A stretch of 64,000 nt of DNA from Pseudoxanthobacter soli DSM 19599 (lineage in GTDB: Bacteria > Pseudomonadota > Alphaproteobacteria > Rhizobiales > Segnochrobactraceae): contig CAMDHY010000009.1 of NCBI GenBank assembly GCA_945898215.1, positions 1 to 64,000 on the forward strand. The letters run 5' to 3'. The notes under the pieces were generated by a model. It was not told the DNA's origin. It did not search any database and was given only the letters and a program-made list of their open reading frames with translations. Below are positions 16,907-25,601 of this stretch, one piece after another. The first letter of the stretch is position 1; each line of letters starts with the position of its first letter. A program made the translations under genes and the position numbers.

Positions 16907-19287
16907 GCGCGAGGGAGAGAAAGCCGCAACCGATGACCGCCGAGCCCGCCGCGCGCCGCGTCCGGATCAGTGTGATCGCCGCTGCGGCTGTCGCCATGGC
17001 GATCGCCGCGACGGTTCTCGTCGCGCACGCGCTGGATCAGGCGCCCGACGGGGGAGGATCATCCACGTCCGGCGTCTCCGCGCAGGACCTCGCCCAGGCG
17101 CCCCTCATCGTGCCGCAGCGACAGCCGGCGGCGGGCGACACCGCTTCGCCCGAGCCGTCGGCTGCGCCAGCCGCGGCCGTATCGGCCCCGCCGGCGGCGC
17201 CCGCCGCCGCGCCGCCGTTGACGGCTCCCGCCACGGCGGCGGCCGGAGCGGCTTCCCTCGAAGTCGACGACAGCGCGCTGCGCTACTTCCTGCAGCAGGG
17301 GGACGCCCGGCGGGCCCAGGCGGAGATGCAGCGCCTGCACCGCCTCTATCCCAACTGGGAGCCGCCGGCGAACCTGTTCGACCCGAACGCGCCGATGCCG
17401 AGCGACGTGCAGCCGATCTGGGACCTCTACGGCGCCGGCGACTATGCCGCGGCGCGCCGGGCGGTCGCGGAGCGGCAGGCTTCCGATCCGAGTTGGACCC
17501 CGCCGGCCGATCTCGTCGCCGCACTCGACCAGGCCGGGGAGCGCCAGCGCCTCCTCAACGCCGCCGACGTCGAGCAGTGGGAGAGCGTGCTCTCCATCGC
17601 CGACAGTGCCCCTTCGATCCTCACCTGCGACAACATCGAGGTGCTCTGGCGCGTCGCCGAAGCCTTCGCGCGCACCGGCAAGGAACAGCGCGCCGTCGAT
17701 GCCGAGACCTACATCGTCGAGCACTGTCCCGGCGCCGCTCCGAAGGTGGCGGCCCTGCAGAAGGCCCTCGACTTCCTGCCGGTCCCCCGCATCGAGGCCC
17801 TCCTGGCACGTGCGGTCGATCCGCCGGCGTCCGACCCCGCGTTCTACGTGGTTCGCCTCGAGATCGCCCGACGCCAGGTCGCGGCCGCCAACGACGACCC
17901 GAAGCTCACCGCCCCCGCCGACGCGTTGACGCGTCTCGCGGCCGCGGCGCAGGCGGACGGGGGGGCGAACGACGCCCTGTTGCTCGGCTTCTACGCCTAT
18001 CGTCACGGCGATGCGCAGGGCGCCACCGGCTGGTTCCTCTACGCCCTGCAGCGCGGCGGTGGCGCCAAGGCGGCGGAAGGCTACGTGCTGGCGATGCAGG
18101 AGCTCGGGCGCCAGATCGAGGCCGAGCCGGTCGCCTACGAATGGCGCACGGCCGGACGCGAGAACATGGCCGCCTATCTGACGGCGATCACCACGGCGCT
18201 GACGACCGGGGACGCCTCCCTCGTCGAGCAACCCGTGCTCGACCGCTTCTCCCGCACCGTCGCCGAACAGCGCTCGCCGCTCGGAGCACAGGCACTCGGC
18301 TGGTACGCCTACAACGCCGGCCAGCCGGAGGTGGCCGCTGACTGGTTCTCCGCGTCGCTCGCCTGGCATCCCTCCGAGGTCGCGGCCTACGGCCTCGGCC
18401 TCGCCTACCGGTCCCTCGACGACGGCCCGGCCTTCCAGGACGTCCTGCGGACCTGGGTCGCGACCTTCCCGCGCCTGCCGGAGCTCTACATGCAGGGGGC
18501 AGCGGGAGGGGCGACGGCGCGGGGCAGGACGGTCGGCAGTGCGCCCGGTGGGACCGTCATGTCCGCGGCGGCGGCCACGGTTGCGCGGCGGATGCCGATG
18601 ACCGCCGAGGCCGAATCGATCTTGCGCGAGCTCGGCCTCAGCGCCGACCGCGCCGCCCGCCGTGCCCCGCCGGCCGACGAGGCCCTCCGTCTCGTCTCAC
18701 CGGCGTCCGACCGTGCCGCCATGGCCGCCGAGGCCGGGCCGCTCTCGCTGGACGGCGGCGCTGCGGCGGCCGGTGCCGGTCCGCGCCGGGCCCAGGGCAT
18801 TGGCTGCGGCGGGGCAGGGGCGGGGACGCTCGCGGCGGGCTGGTGCCTGATGGAGCAGGGCCGGCCGTTCGAGGCGGCGCAGGCCTTCTCGCAGGCTGGG
18901 GGCGGCGAAGCGGCCTTCGGCGCGGCGCTCGCCTATCTGCGGATGGGCCTGACGCGGGACGCGGCGCTCGCGGCGGCACGAGCCCCCCTCGACGCGACGC
19001 GACGCCACCAAATCGAGACCAGCCTCGTCACCCAGGTCGCGATCGACGCCTACGAGCGGGGAAAGTTCAAGCAGGCACTGGAGGCGCTCGATCAACGGCG
19101 GGCGCTCGCGCCCGAGCAGAACGACCTGATTATGCTGCGCGGCTGGTCCTACTACGAGATGGGGGACTTGATCTCCGCCCGCCGCATGTTCGAGGCGGTC
19201 GACGCCGTGGCGCCGACCCCGGCGACGCGTCGCGCCCTCAACACCGTCAATCTGCGGATGACGCCGCGCAGCTTCCGCGACCAGTAG
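16903..19287 (+). CDS. TPR-rich cellulose-cluster protein lacking a beta-barrel (BcsK/BcsC-N-like)
   Basis: The 794-aa product begins at GTG 16903 (overlapping the bcsB stop). It has one TM anchor (residues about 22-42), a Pro/Ala-rich linker, then helical repeats typical of TPR/Sel1 proteins throughout (for example ALGWYAYNAGQPEVAADWFSASLAW, LRGWSYYEMGDLISARRMF). It occupies the place of BcsC but ends after the repeats, with no outer-membrane barrel, so it matches the TPR component that replaces BcsC in rhizobial (type III) cellulose operons. A role in periplasmic glucan passage or scaffolding is inferred. The ATG at 16933 is an alternative start. Confidence 0.8.
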   Translation: MSARERKPQPMTAEPAARRVRISVIAAAAVAMAIAATVLVAHALDQAPDGGGSSTSGVSAQDLAQAPLIVPQRQPAAGDTASPEPSAAPAAAVSAPPAAPAAAPPLTAPATAAAGAASLEVDDSALRYFLQQGDARRAQAEMQRLHRLYPNWEPPANLFDPNAPMPSDVQPIWDLYGAGDYAAARRAVAERQASDPSWTPPADLVAALDQAGERQRLLNAADVEQWESVLSIADSAPSILTCDNIEVLWRVAEAFARTGKEQRAVDAETYIVEHCPGAAPKVAALQKALDFLPVPRIEALLARAVDPPASDPAFYVVRLEIARRQVAAANDDPKLTAPADALTRLAAAAQADGGANDALLLGFYAYRHGDAQGATGWFLYALQRGGGAKAAEGYVLAMQELGRQIEAEPVAYEWRTAGRENMAAYLTAITTALTTGDASLVEQPVLDRFSRTVAEQRSPLGAQALGWYAYNAGQPEVAADWFSASLAWHPSEVAAYGLGLAYRSLDDGPAFQDVLRTWVATFPRLPELYMQGAAGGATARGRTVGSAPGGTVMSAAAATVARRMPMTAEAESILRELGLSADRAARRAPPADEALRLVSPASDRAAMAAEAGPLSLDGGAAAAGAGPRRAQGIGCGGAGAGTLAAGWCLMEQGRPFEAAQAFSQAGGGEAAFGAALAYLRMGLTRDAALAAARAPLDATRRHQIETSLVTQVAIDAYERGKFKQALEALDQRRALAPEQNDLIMLRGWSYYEMGDLISARRMFEAVDAVAPTPATRRALNTVNLRMTPRSFRDQ

Positions 19288-19629
19288 GGGCCTTATGGGC
19301 ACCCGTTGCCGACGATCCCGGCAATCGGTGCTCCGGTTCGGATCGACATGAAGCTAGCTTTTCTGTCGCACTGCAGCGCAGTCTGCAAACCATGTGTCAG
19401 TTGGATCGATGTTCGCCAGTTCTGGTTGACGAAAGGTGCAGGGCGAGCATCTCGCGGCGGCCGTGCAAACGATTGCTTGACCGACCCATGCTACGAGAAT
19501 ACTGTCTGTCGATCCAAGCCCGTCGATAGAGCGGGCTCCGCAGGGAGGAGACGGCGCGCCGGCATCGGCGATGGCGTTCACTATTCTCCCTCTAGTGTGT
19601 GAAACGTCCGCCTTCAGGAAGGCTGCGCA
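19288..19629. other. Intergenic region between the cellulose cluster and the ABC importer
   Basis: No protein-coding frame here is convincing. The base composition drops relative to its surroundings between about 19340 and 19510. A possible promoter for the importer is noted separately. No clear terminator for the cellulose genes is visible. Confidence 0.5.
19477..19505 (+). promoter_or_regulatory. Possible sigma70 promoter of the ABC importer operon
   Basis: TTGACC at 19477-19482 is followed after 17 bases by TACTGT at 19500-19505, about 125 bases before the first importer gene. The -35 is good and the -10 weak. Confidence 0.3.
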
Positions 19630-20484
19630 ATGGCATTGGCGAAGACACTATCCGCAGCGGAACCGGGCGCGCACAGTGCAGCTGCGCAACCCGTCATCGT
19701 CGCGAACAATCTGACGATCGGTTACAGCCTGCATCGCGAACGCAAGCTGCTGACGGCTCTGAAGAACATCACGCTCACGGTGAACAAGGGCGAATTCGTC
19801 GTGCTCGTCGGCCCATCGGGCTGCGGCAAGACGACGTTCATCAACGCCATCGCCGGTATCGTCCAGCCCTGGGAAGGTACGGTCGAGGTGAACGGGCAGC
19901 CGGTGACGGGTCCCGGTCCGGACCGCGCGATGGTGTTCCAGGACTATGCGCTGATGCCGTGGCGCACGGTCGAATCGAACATCCGAATGCCGTTCGAGCT
20001 GAAGAATCTTGGACTGTCGAAGCAGGAGATGGACGAGCGTGTCCATCGCTACCTGAAGCTCGTCGATCTCAACGGCTTCGAGAAGTCGTTCCCCTACGAG
20101 CTCTCGGGCGGCATGAAGCAGCGCGTCGGCATCGCCCGGGCGCTGGTGACCGAGCCCGACATCCTCCTCGCCGACGAGCCCTTCGCCGCCATCGACGCGA
20201 TGACCCGCGAGGCGATGCAGAGCGAGCTCGAGCGCTTCGTCACCCAGACGCGCCAGACGGTCGTCTTCATCACGCACTCGATCGACGAGGCGGTGATGCT
20301 CGGTGATCGCGTCGTCGTGATCTCCTACCGGCCGGGACAGATCAAAGAGATCGTTCCGGTCAACCTGCCGCGCCCGCGCTTCGATTATGATGTGAAGGCG
20401 CTTCCCGAATATGGCGAGTTGCGTGAGCACATCTGGCGTCTCGTGAAAGACGAGGCGCTGCAGGCCGCCCGCGGAGGTAAGTGA
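19630..20484 (+). CDS. ABC transporter ATP-binding protein, NitT/TauT (SsuB-like) family
   Basis: The 284-aa protein is the ATPase of a nitrate/sulfonate/taurine-type importer. Walker A is VGPSGCGKTTFINA (about residue 60), the Q-loop is MVFQDYALMPWRTV, the ABC signature LSGGMKQRVGIARAL, Walker B DILLADEPFAAID and the switch histidine FITHSIDEA. The MPWRT after the Q-loop and the LPRPR tail motif are characteristic of the SsuB/TauB group. An extra 20-residue N-terminal extension is present. The stop overlaps the permease start by one base. Substrate cannot be told from sequence. Confidence 0.93.
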   Translation: MALAKTLSAAEPGAHSAAAQPVIVANNLTIGYSLHRERKLLTALKNITLTVNKGEFVVLVGPSGCGKTTFINAIAGIVQPWEGTVEVNGQPVTGPGPDRAMVFQDYALMPWRTVESNIRMPFELKNLGLSKQEMDERVHRYLKLVDLNGFEKSFPYELSGGMKQRVGIARALVTEPDILLADEPFAAIDAMTREAMQSELERFVTQTRQTVVFITHSIDEAVMLGDRVVVISYRPGQIKEIVPVNLPRPRFDYDVKALPEYGELREHIWRLVKDEALQAARGGK

Positions 20485-21356
20485 TGTCGGTCCAGAGCTC
20501 TTCCGCCACCCCCCCGGCCGAGTCCGGCCGGTACACCGACGCCCAGTGGTCGTTCGCCGAGTTCTGGCGGCGCTGGGGGTCGTGGTTCATCACCATCATC
20601 AATCTGACGTGCTTCTTCATCCTGTGGGAACTGTTCGCACGCTCCGGCGCGATCAGTCCGCTCTTCCTGCCGACCGCGTCGGGCATGTTCGAGACGCTGT
20701 ACAACGGCCTGACCACCACGGCCCCGCCGGGATCGGTGATCTCCGGCAGCATCCTCGACCATCTCGGCTACTCGATGATGACCCTGTTCACGGGGCTCGC
20801 CATCGCCTGCGTCATCGGCATTCCGGCGGGTCTGCTGATGGGCGGCAATCGCGCCGTCGAGACGATCCTGAGCCCCTACATCTGGGCGCTCGCCTCGCTG
20901 CCGCGTATCGCGCTGGTGCCGCTGTTCATCCTCTTCATGGGCTTCACCGTGAAGATGCAGATCACCATCATCGTCCTGTCGGCGGTCTTCCCGATCATCA
21001 TCAACGCCTGGGCTGGCGTGAAGACGACGGAGAAGTCGCTGCTCTCCGCCGCGCGCGTCTTCGGGGCCGGCAAGTGGGATCTCTACCGCAAGGTGGTGTT
21101 TCCCTACACGCTGCCCTTCATCATCTCGGGCATCCAGCAGGGCATCGGTCGTGGCCTCATCGGCGTCGTCATCGCCGAAATCTTCGGCGGCTCGCGCGGC
21201 CTCGGCTACCTGATCCAGCGTGCGGCAGACACGTTCAACTCATCGCTGATGTATGCGGTGCTGATGCTGCTCGTCATCGTGTCGCTGTCGCTGATCAACT
21301 TCACGCGCTGGCTCGAAGCCTACGTCGCTCCGTGGCGCCGCCTCGACCGCGTCTGA
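20484..21356 (+). CDS. ABC transporter permease, NitT/TauT (SsuC-like) family
   Basis: The 290-aa inner-membrane permease has six predicted helices and the EAA-type coupling loop in its middle: the region SLLSAARVFGAGKWDLYRKVVFPYTLPFI (about residues 184-212) contains the A..-G...-P pattern that contacts the ATPase. GGAGG at 20473-20477 lies seven bases upstream of ATG 20484, which overlaps the preceding TGA. A GTG at 20481 is an alternative. It forms an operon with the ATPase upstream and the binding protein downstream. Confidence 0.92.
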   Translation: MSVQSSSATPPAESGRYTDAQWSFAEFWRRWGSWFITIINLTCFFILWELFARSGAISPLFLPTASGMFETLYNGLTTTAPPGSVISGSILDHLGYSMMTLFTGLAIACVIGIPAGLLMGGNRAVETILSPYIWALASLPRIALVPLFILFMGFTVKMQITIIVLSAVFPIIINAWAGVKTTEKSLLSAARVFGAGKWDLYRKVVFPYTLPFIISGIQQGIGRGLIGVVIAEIFGGSRGLGYLIQRAADTFNSSLMYAVLMLLVIVSLSLINFTRWLEAYVAPWRRLDRV

Positions 21357-21407
21357 CGCGGTCAGGTAACTGCCAAGAAGGCTCGACCGCGTCCGGCGCG
21401 GTCGAGC
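21341..21407 (+). repeat. Tandem hairpins at the permease-binding protein junction
   Basis: Two related inverted repeats lie in a row. The first spans the permease stop codon (7-bp stem around 21350-21366). The second is a perfect 11-bp stem with a five-base loop (21381-21391 paired with 21397-21407). The two copies share the CTCGACCGCGTC core and look duplicated. There is no T-run, so they fit an mRNA-stabilising or REP-like role rather than a terminator. Confidence 0.6.
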
Positions 21408-21481
21408 ACAAAAGAAGAAGTGCCTCTTGAAAGACGCGCGAAAGCCCGCGTCCAAATATCATCCCTGGGGAGTACGCCAAG

Positions 21482-22540
21482 ATGAAGCACAAGATCACAC
21501 TGCCCCGTCGCGACGTCCTGAAGCTCGGCGCGATGGGCGTGTTCGGCACCATGATCGCCGCCTCGACACTGCCGGGCAAGGTCGGAGCGCAGACGCCCAG
21601 CATCGCGAACATCAAGTCGAACCTGAAGGCGATCCGGTTCGGCGACTTCAACCCGAACTACGCCGCGCAGTGGTCGGTTCGCCTCGCCCAGGCGCTTGGC
21701 TACTTCCAGGAGCACGGCATCGAGGAGTTCGAGGTCATCCTGTCGGAAGAGTACATGCCGGGCCTGATCGGCGGCAGCCTCGACATCACCCACGGCGACA
21801 CCTCGGTGTTCGTCGGTGCCGGTGTGGCGAGCGGCCTGCCGATCAAGATCATCTCGATCTACCGCCACAGCGAGTGGTGGATCATGGGCGTCGGCCCCGG
21901 CATCAACACCGCCGAGGACCTGAAGGGCAAGAACATCACCGGCGGTGGCCTCGCCGGCCGCAACACCTGGGTCCAGAAGCAGCTCGTGGCCAAGCTCGGC
22001 CTGCAGGAGAGCGACGTCAACTTCGTGCCGTCGTCGGGTGGTTCGGACGGCCGTCTCGGCGCGCTCCTTGCCGGCACCGTGCAGGGCGCCAGCCTCTTCC
22101 CGCGCCATCGCAAGGCGCTCGAGGCGGCCGGCGGCAAGTTCATCATCGAAGAGCTCGCGATCGCGCCGCAGGAGGCCTTCGGTGCGATGGGCGGCTGGCT
22201 CGAGGCGAACGAGGACGCGGCCTATGCGTTCACGCTCGCCGACCTCAAGGCGCGCCAGTGGCTCTTCAAGCCCGAGAACAAGCAGAAGGCCTATCAGGCC
22301 ATGCGCGACCTCGGCTATGAGATCCCCGCGACCTTCGAGGATCTCTACCAGGTCGAGCTCGACCAGATCAGCCCGGACGGCGGTTTCGAGAGCGCGGAGG
22401 CGATGGACCGGTTCATGGCGGAAATCGCCATCACCGGCGAAGTTCCGGAGAACGTCGACTGGCGCAAGTACATGGACTTCAAGTACACGTGGGCCGCCCA
22501 GGAGGCCCTCGGCCTGCCGAAGCGCCCGGCCTCGATCTGA
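21482..22540 (+). CDS. Tat-exported substrate-binding protein of the ABC importer
   Basis: The 352-aa periplasmic protein starts with a twin-arginine signal (RRDVLKLGAMG, residues 9-19, then a hydrophobic stretch and a GKVGAQT cleavage region). The mature part is a NitT/TauT-type (SsuA/NrtA) binding fold: IRFGDFNPNYAAQWSVRLAQALGYFQEHGI gives the first lobe, and GGSLDITHGDTSVFVGAGVASGLPIKII the typical middle. Export in folded form through Tat is unusual for sulfonate/taurine binders and suggests a cofactor- or metal-bound ligand, which is inference. GGGGAG precedes ATG 21482. The substrate is unknown; the fold alone does not separate alkanesulfonates, pyrimidine precursors or aromatic acids. 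Confidence 0.88.
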   Translation: MKHKITLPRRDVLKLGAMGVFGTMIAASTLPGKVGAQTPSIANIKSNLKAIRFGDFNPNYAAQWSVRLAQALGYFQEHGIEEFEVILSEEYMPGLIGGSLDITHGDTSVFVGAGVASGLPIKIISIYRHSEWWIMGVGPGINTAEDLKGKNITGGGLAGRNTWVQKQLVAKLGLQESDVNFVPSSGGSDGRLGALLAGTVQGASLFPRHRKALEAAGGKFIIEELAIAPQEAFGAMGGWLEANEDAAYAFTLADLKARQWLFKPENKQKAYQAMRDLGYEIPATFEDLYQVELDQISPDGGFESAEAMDRFMAEIAITGEVPENVDWRKYMDFKYTWAAQEALGLPKRPASI

Positions 22541-22583
22541 GGTCTGCGGAGCGACCGGCGGTCTGACCGCCGGCCACGAGATC

Positions 22584-22619
22584 GAGGCCCGTCGCAGCAG
22601 CGGCGGGCCTCTTTCGTTT
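22584..22619 (+). terminator. Intrinsic terminator of the ABC importer operon
   Basis: A 12-bp GC-rich stem (22584-22595 with 22600-22611, one G-T pair, loop AGCA) is followed by TTTCGTTT. It lies 43 bases after the binding-protein stop and is the best rho-independent terminator in the window. A smaller hairpin (about 22554-22575) precedes it. Confidence 0.85.
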
Positions 22620-22767
22620 CGCGCCGCCGTCCCGCTCGATCGGCGTCGCCGCAGCGACGGCGGTGTCGGAGGCCATCAGGAGTGCGTCGTCCCGAGCCGC
22701 CGCGAGAGCGCCGCGCTCGCGGCGAAGGCGCGCGCTCCGGATGGTCCCGCCGAGGCCGGGTGAGAGA

Positions 22768-23002
22768 CTAGGGACGCTCGTGGCGCAGCCGATCTCGGCG
22801 GCCCCGGGTCGCTTCGAAGGCGAGCGCCTCGAACCGGCCGTGTCGCTCGGCGAAGACGAGCCGCATCGACCGCGCCAGCGCGCGGCGGACCGTCGACTGC
22901 GCCAGTTCCGGCAACTGCGCCGCGTCGTCGAAGCGGCGCAGATGGTGCAGGACGACCACCCGGCCCCCCGGCGTCAGCGCAGGCGCAAGGGGCGCGGCTC
23001 CC
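22768..23002 (-). pseudogene. Possible 3' remnant of a methyltransferase-like gene
   Basis: On the minus strand this stretch encodes a protein-like fragment, ALTPGGRVVVLHHLRRF and about 40 further residues ending in EALAFEATR, with strong third-position GC bias and no stop. The xxPGGRxVVL motif is what follows the substrate pocket of class I SAM methyltransferases. There is no start codon or upstream half, because the frame runs into the hydrolase gene. It looks like the tail of a deleted gene. The alternative is chance coding potential in GC-rich DNA. The rest of 22541-23002 holds only the terminator above. Confidence 0.3.
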
Positions 23003-23821
23003 TCAGTGCGGGGGCGCGACCTGGCGGATGATCGCCCGGAAGATCGGGCTTTCTTCCTTCGCGAGCTGCCGCAGGATGGTGAAGTGGTCTTCGCCTGCGG
23101 CGTAGACGAGGTGTGCTTGGGTGGCGTCCATCGAGAGGAAGTGCAGAAGCGCCTGCCGCTGGTAGCCCTTCGGATCGCGCTCGCCGCAGGCGACGAGCGT
23201 TGGCAACGGCGCCGCGCCGAGCCGGAGGGGGCTGAAGCGCTGCACGAGCTCTTCGGTCAGCTTCAGCTGCTGCGCCGTCCCACGCGCGAGGTGGGGCGCG
23301 AGGTCGTAGAGACCGCTGATCAGCGTCAGGCCGCGGACGCGCCGGAGGATCTCGTCGTTCGTGACGGCCATCGCAGCGAGATTGGCGCCGGCCGAGTGGC
23401 CGACGAGATGCAGCCGCCCGGCATTGCCGCCGAAGTCGCCAGCGCTCGCCGCGAGCGTGCGCACGGCGGAGGCGACGGCGCCCACCATCTCCTCGAGCGA
23501 TGCGTCGGGCGCGAGCGGATAGCCGATCGAGGCGAAGGTGCAGCCCGCCGCGTTGAACGCGGGCGCCGGAAAGCAGCGGTCGTCCGGATGGCCGCGCATG
23601 TAGGCGCCGCCGTGCACCAGTGCGACGATCGGCGCCGCTGCGTCCGAGGCCGGGAAGACGCGGACATACTCGCGTTCGCCCGGCCCGTAGGTGAGCACGA
23701 CGGACGGACGCGAATCGACGACGCTTCGGCTCTCCCTGGCTAGCGCCGCCTGCGTCGCCGGCACGTCGACCGCGGCGCGTTCGACGTCGAATTCTTCCCA
23801 GCTCGCGGCGGTGTTTCGCAT
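23003..23821 (-). CDS. Alpha/beta hydrolase (HSL/kynurenine-formamidase-like)
   Basis: The 272-aa protein is an alpha/beta-hydrolase of the hormone-sensitive-lipase-like type. The oxyanion-hole motif HGGAYMRG is at about residue 70, the nucleophile elbow GHSAGAN places Ser143, and the acid is Asp216 in ERDPKG and the base His246 in GEDHFTI. The N-terminal part (SRPSVVLTYGPGEREYVRVF) resembles arylformamidase/kynurenine formamidase relatives, but no other kynurenine gene is near, so the substrate is unknown. ATG 23821 follows GGACGGCAG. It lies 15 bases after the stop of the small gene upstream, and the two are probably co-transcribed. Confidence 0.83.
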   Translation of the reverse strand: MRNTAASWEEFDVERAAVDVPATQAALARESRSVVDSRPSVVLTYGPGEREYVRVFPASDAAAPIVALVHGGAYMRGHPDDRCFPAPAFNAAGCTFASIGYPLAPDASLEEMVGAVASAVRTLAASAGDFGGNAGRLHLVGHSAGANLAAMAVTNDEILRRVRGLTLISGLYDLAPHLARGTAQQLKLTEELVQRFSPLRLGAAPLPTLVACGERDPKGYQRQALLHFLSMDATQAHLVYAAGEDHFTILRQLAKEESPIFRAIIRQVAPPH

Positions 23822-23836
23822 ATCTGCCGTCCAATT

Positions 23837-24259
23837 TTACGCTGCACGGCCCTGGATGCCGGGCCGCTTCACCGCATTGCCATAGTTGAACTGTTGCCGA
23901 GTGTCGTCGCTCATCTCGATCGGCTCCAGCTCACCGGCGTCGACGCCGAGCACTAGAGCCGCGACCGGCCGCACCCTCTTGAGGTCCGTCGCCTCCGTCG
24001 GCCACACGCCGGGGATGATGGGCAGCGAAACTGGCGCCATCGTATAATCACGGTGTGAGCGCCGCAGCGTAACGAGCATCCGGTCGAAGACGGAGGTCGC
24101 CTTGTCGTCACGCTGGCGCGTGCCGATGGGCTTGGCGCCGCCGGGGATCGCGTGGGCGTCGGCGAGCGTGATGCCGCACGCGGCGGCGATTGCGGCGGGA
24201 TCGAAGCCGCGGCGCCTGAGCACGACGGCGCGGAAGAGTAGGGTGGTCATCGTCGACAT
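23837..24259 (-). CDS. Uncharacterised 140-aa protein with a helix-turn-helix-like segment
   Basis: I do not recognise the family. Near the N-terminus RRRGFDPAAIAAACGITLADAHAI has the spacing of a helix-turn-helix. The rest is polar, without signal peptide or membrane segments, ending AVKRPGIQGRAA. ATG 24259 is preferred over an ATG 15 bases upstream because it has GGAGAG nine bases before it. A nearby second ATG (MSTMTT) is also possible. It is probably co-transcribed with the hydrolase gene that follows. Codon use is mixed, and DNA between this gene and tRNA-Val is AT-richer than the surroundings. Confidence 0.45.
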   Translation of the reverse strand: MSTMTTLLFRAVVLRRRGFDPAAIAAACGITLADAHAIPGGAKPIGTRQRDDKATSVFDRMLVTLRRSHRDYTMAPVSLPIIPGVWPTEATDLKRVRPVAALVLGVDAGELEPIEMSDDTRQQFNYGNAVKRPGIQGRAA

Positions 24260-24429
24260 TCCGGCTCTCCTCATCGGGTGAGGTCGAGCCCGCCAGCGCC
24301 ACCAGCCGAGGCACTCGTGGGAAGCGAATTTCGGGCGCGGTGGTTGCTATTTGGTAGCTAACCGCTGCGGTGTCGTCAAATCCGCGATAGACTCCTCAGT
24401 CGATCTATTTGAAATCGCTTCGCTTTAGC

Positions 24430-24506
24430 TGGTGGGCGGTGAGGGGTTCGAACCCCCGACCCCCTGGGTGTAAGCCAGGTGCTCTGACCAGCTGAGCTAA
24501 CCGCCC
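24430..24506 (-). tRNA. tRNA-Val (anticodon TAC)
   Basis: On the minus strand a complete cloverleaf is visible: acceptor stem GGGCGGT pairing with the CCGCCC end, D arm AGCTCAGCTGGTCAGAGC, anticodon loop CTTACAC (TAC, Val), variable loop, GGTTCGAACC T-arm, and a genome-encoded CCA (24430-24432). A plausible promoter, TTGCCT-N17-TAATCG (24516-24544 on the minus strand), lies just upstream. Confidence 0.95.
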
Positions 24507-24735
24507 GCGTGGCTTCGATTAGAAGTTTCCTCCCCGACAGGCAAGACCGCCCCCGGGCGTGCCGTGTGCGCGTCGCCTTGCGCTCGGCGGTGCGGGCGCG
24601 TATATCCCGCGCCATTCCACACGCGGGATCAGGGTATCGGCTGCTCGCGGCCGACATCCATCCGGTGCACCAAGCGGCCGTCCGGGCCGCCGTCACGACC
24701 CGCGGAGGCACAACCGGTAAAGGAACACCAGAGCC

Positions 24736-25593
24736 ATGTCTCTGCCCGATTTCACGATGCGCCAGCTGCTCGAGGCCGGCGTCCACTTCGGCCACCAGAC
24801 CCACCGCTGGAACCCGAAGATGGCGCCCTTCCTGTTCGGCGCCCGCAACAACATCCACATCATCGACCTCGCCCAGACGGTGCCGATGCTGCACCAGGCG
24901 CTGAAGGCGGTGAGCGACACGGTGGCCAACGGCGGCCGCGTGCTGCTCGTCGGCACGAAGCGGCAGGCGACTGAGTCGGTGGCCGACGGCGCCCGCCGCT
25001 CCGCCCAGTACTTCGTCAACGCCCGCTGGCTCGGCGGCATGCTGACCAACTGGAAGACGATCTCGCTGTCGATCCAGCGCCTGCGCAAGCTCGAGGAGCT
25101 GCTCTCCGGGGACCAGCAGGGTCTCACCAAGAAGGAGCGCTTGAACCTCAGCCGCGAGCGCGACAAGCTCGAGCGCAACCTCGGCGGCATCAAGGAGATG
25201 GGCGGCATTCCCGACCTCATCTTCGTGATCGACACCAACCGCGAGGCGATCGCCATCGACGAAGCCCGCCGTCTCGGCATCCCGGTGGTGGCCATCCTCG
25301 ATTCGAACAGCAATCCCGACGGCATCACCTATCCGGTGCCGGGCAACGATGACGCCGGCCGTGCCATCGCCCTCTACTGCGACCTGATCGCGCGCGCCGC
25401 CATCGATGGCCTGTCGCGCTCGCAGGGGTCGATGGGTATCGACGTCGGCGCCGCTGAGGAAGTGCTCGTCGAGCCGGCGCTGCTGCCGGAGGAAGAGGTT
25501 GCGGCCGAGGCTCCCGCCGAGGAGGTGGCCGAGCTGGCCGAGGCCTTCGGTGAGACGCCGGAGCCGGAGCCGGCGCTCGCCGCCGCGAACTGA
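24736..25593 (+). CDS. rpsB: 30S ribosomal protein S2
   Basis: S2 binds the 16S rRNA head-body junction of the small subunit and is needed for S1 attachment. The family motifs [24 protein letters not shown] at the start and [13 protein letters not shown] in the middle are intact, as is the [29 protein letters not shown] segment. At 285 aa it is about 45 residues longer than E. coli S2 because of a C-terminal tail rich in Ala and Glu ([28 protein letters not shown]), a lineage feature in alphaproteobacteria. It heads the rpsB-tsf operon. Confidence 0.98.
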   Translation: MSLPDFTMRQLLEAGVHFGHQTHRWNPKMAPFLFGARNNIHIIDLAQTVPMLHQALKAVSDTVANGGRVLLVGTKRQATESVADGARRSAQYFVNARWLGGMLTNWKTISLSIQRLRKLEELLSGDQQGLTKKERLNLSRERDKLERNLGGIKEMGGIPDLIFVIDTNREAIAIDEARRLGIPVVAILDSNSNPDGITYPVPGNDDAGRAIALYCDLIARAAIDGLSRSQGSMGIDVGAAEEVLVEPALLPEEEVAAEAPAEEVAELAEAFGETPEPEPALAAAN

Positions 25594-25601
25594 CCGTTCC
25601 G

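Noticed and set aside
22663-23031. Plus-strand gene of 122 codons after the ABC importer
   Set aside because: Its sequence is Arg/Glu-rich, the mirror expected of coding-like minus-strand DNA.
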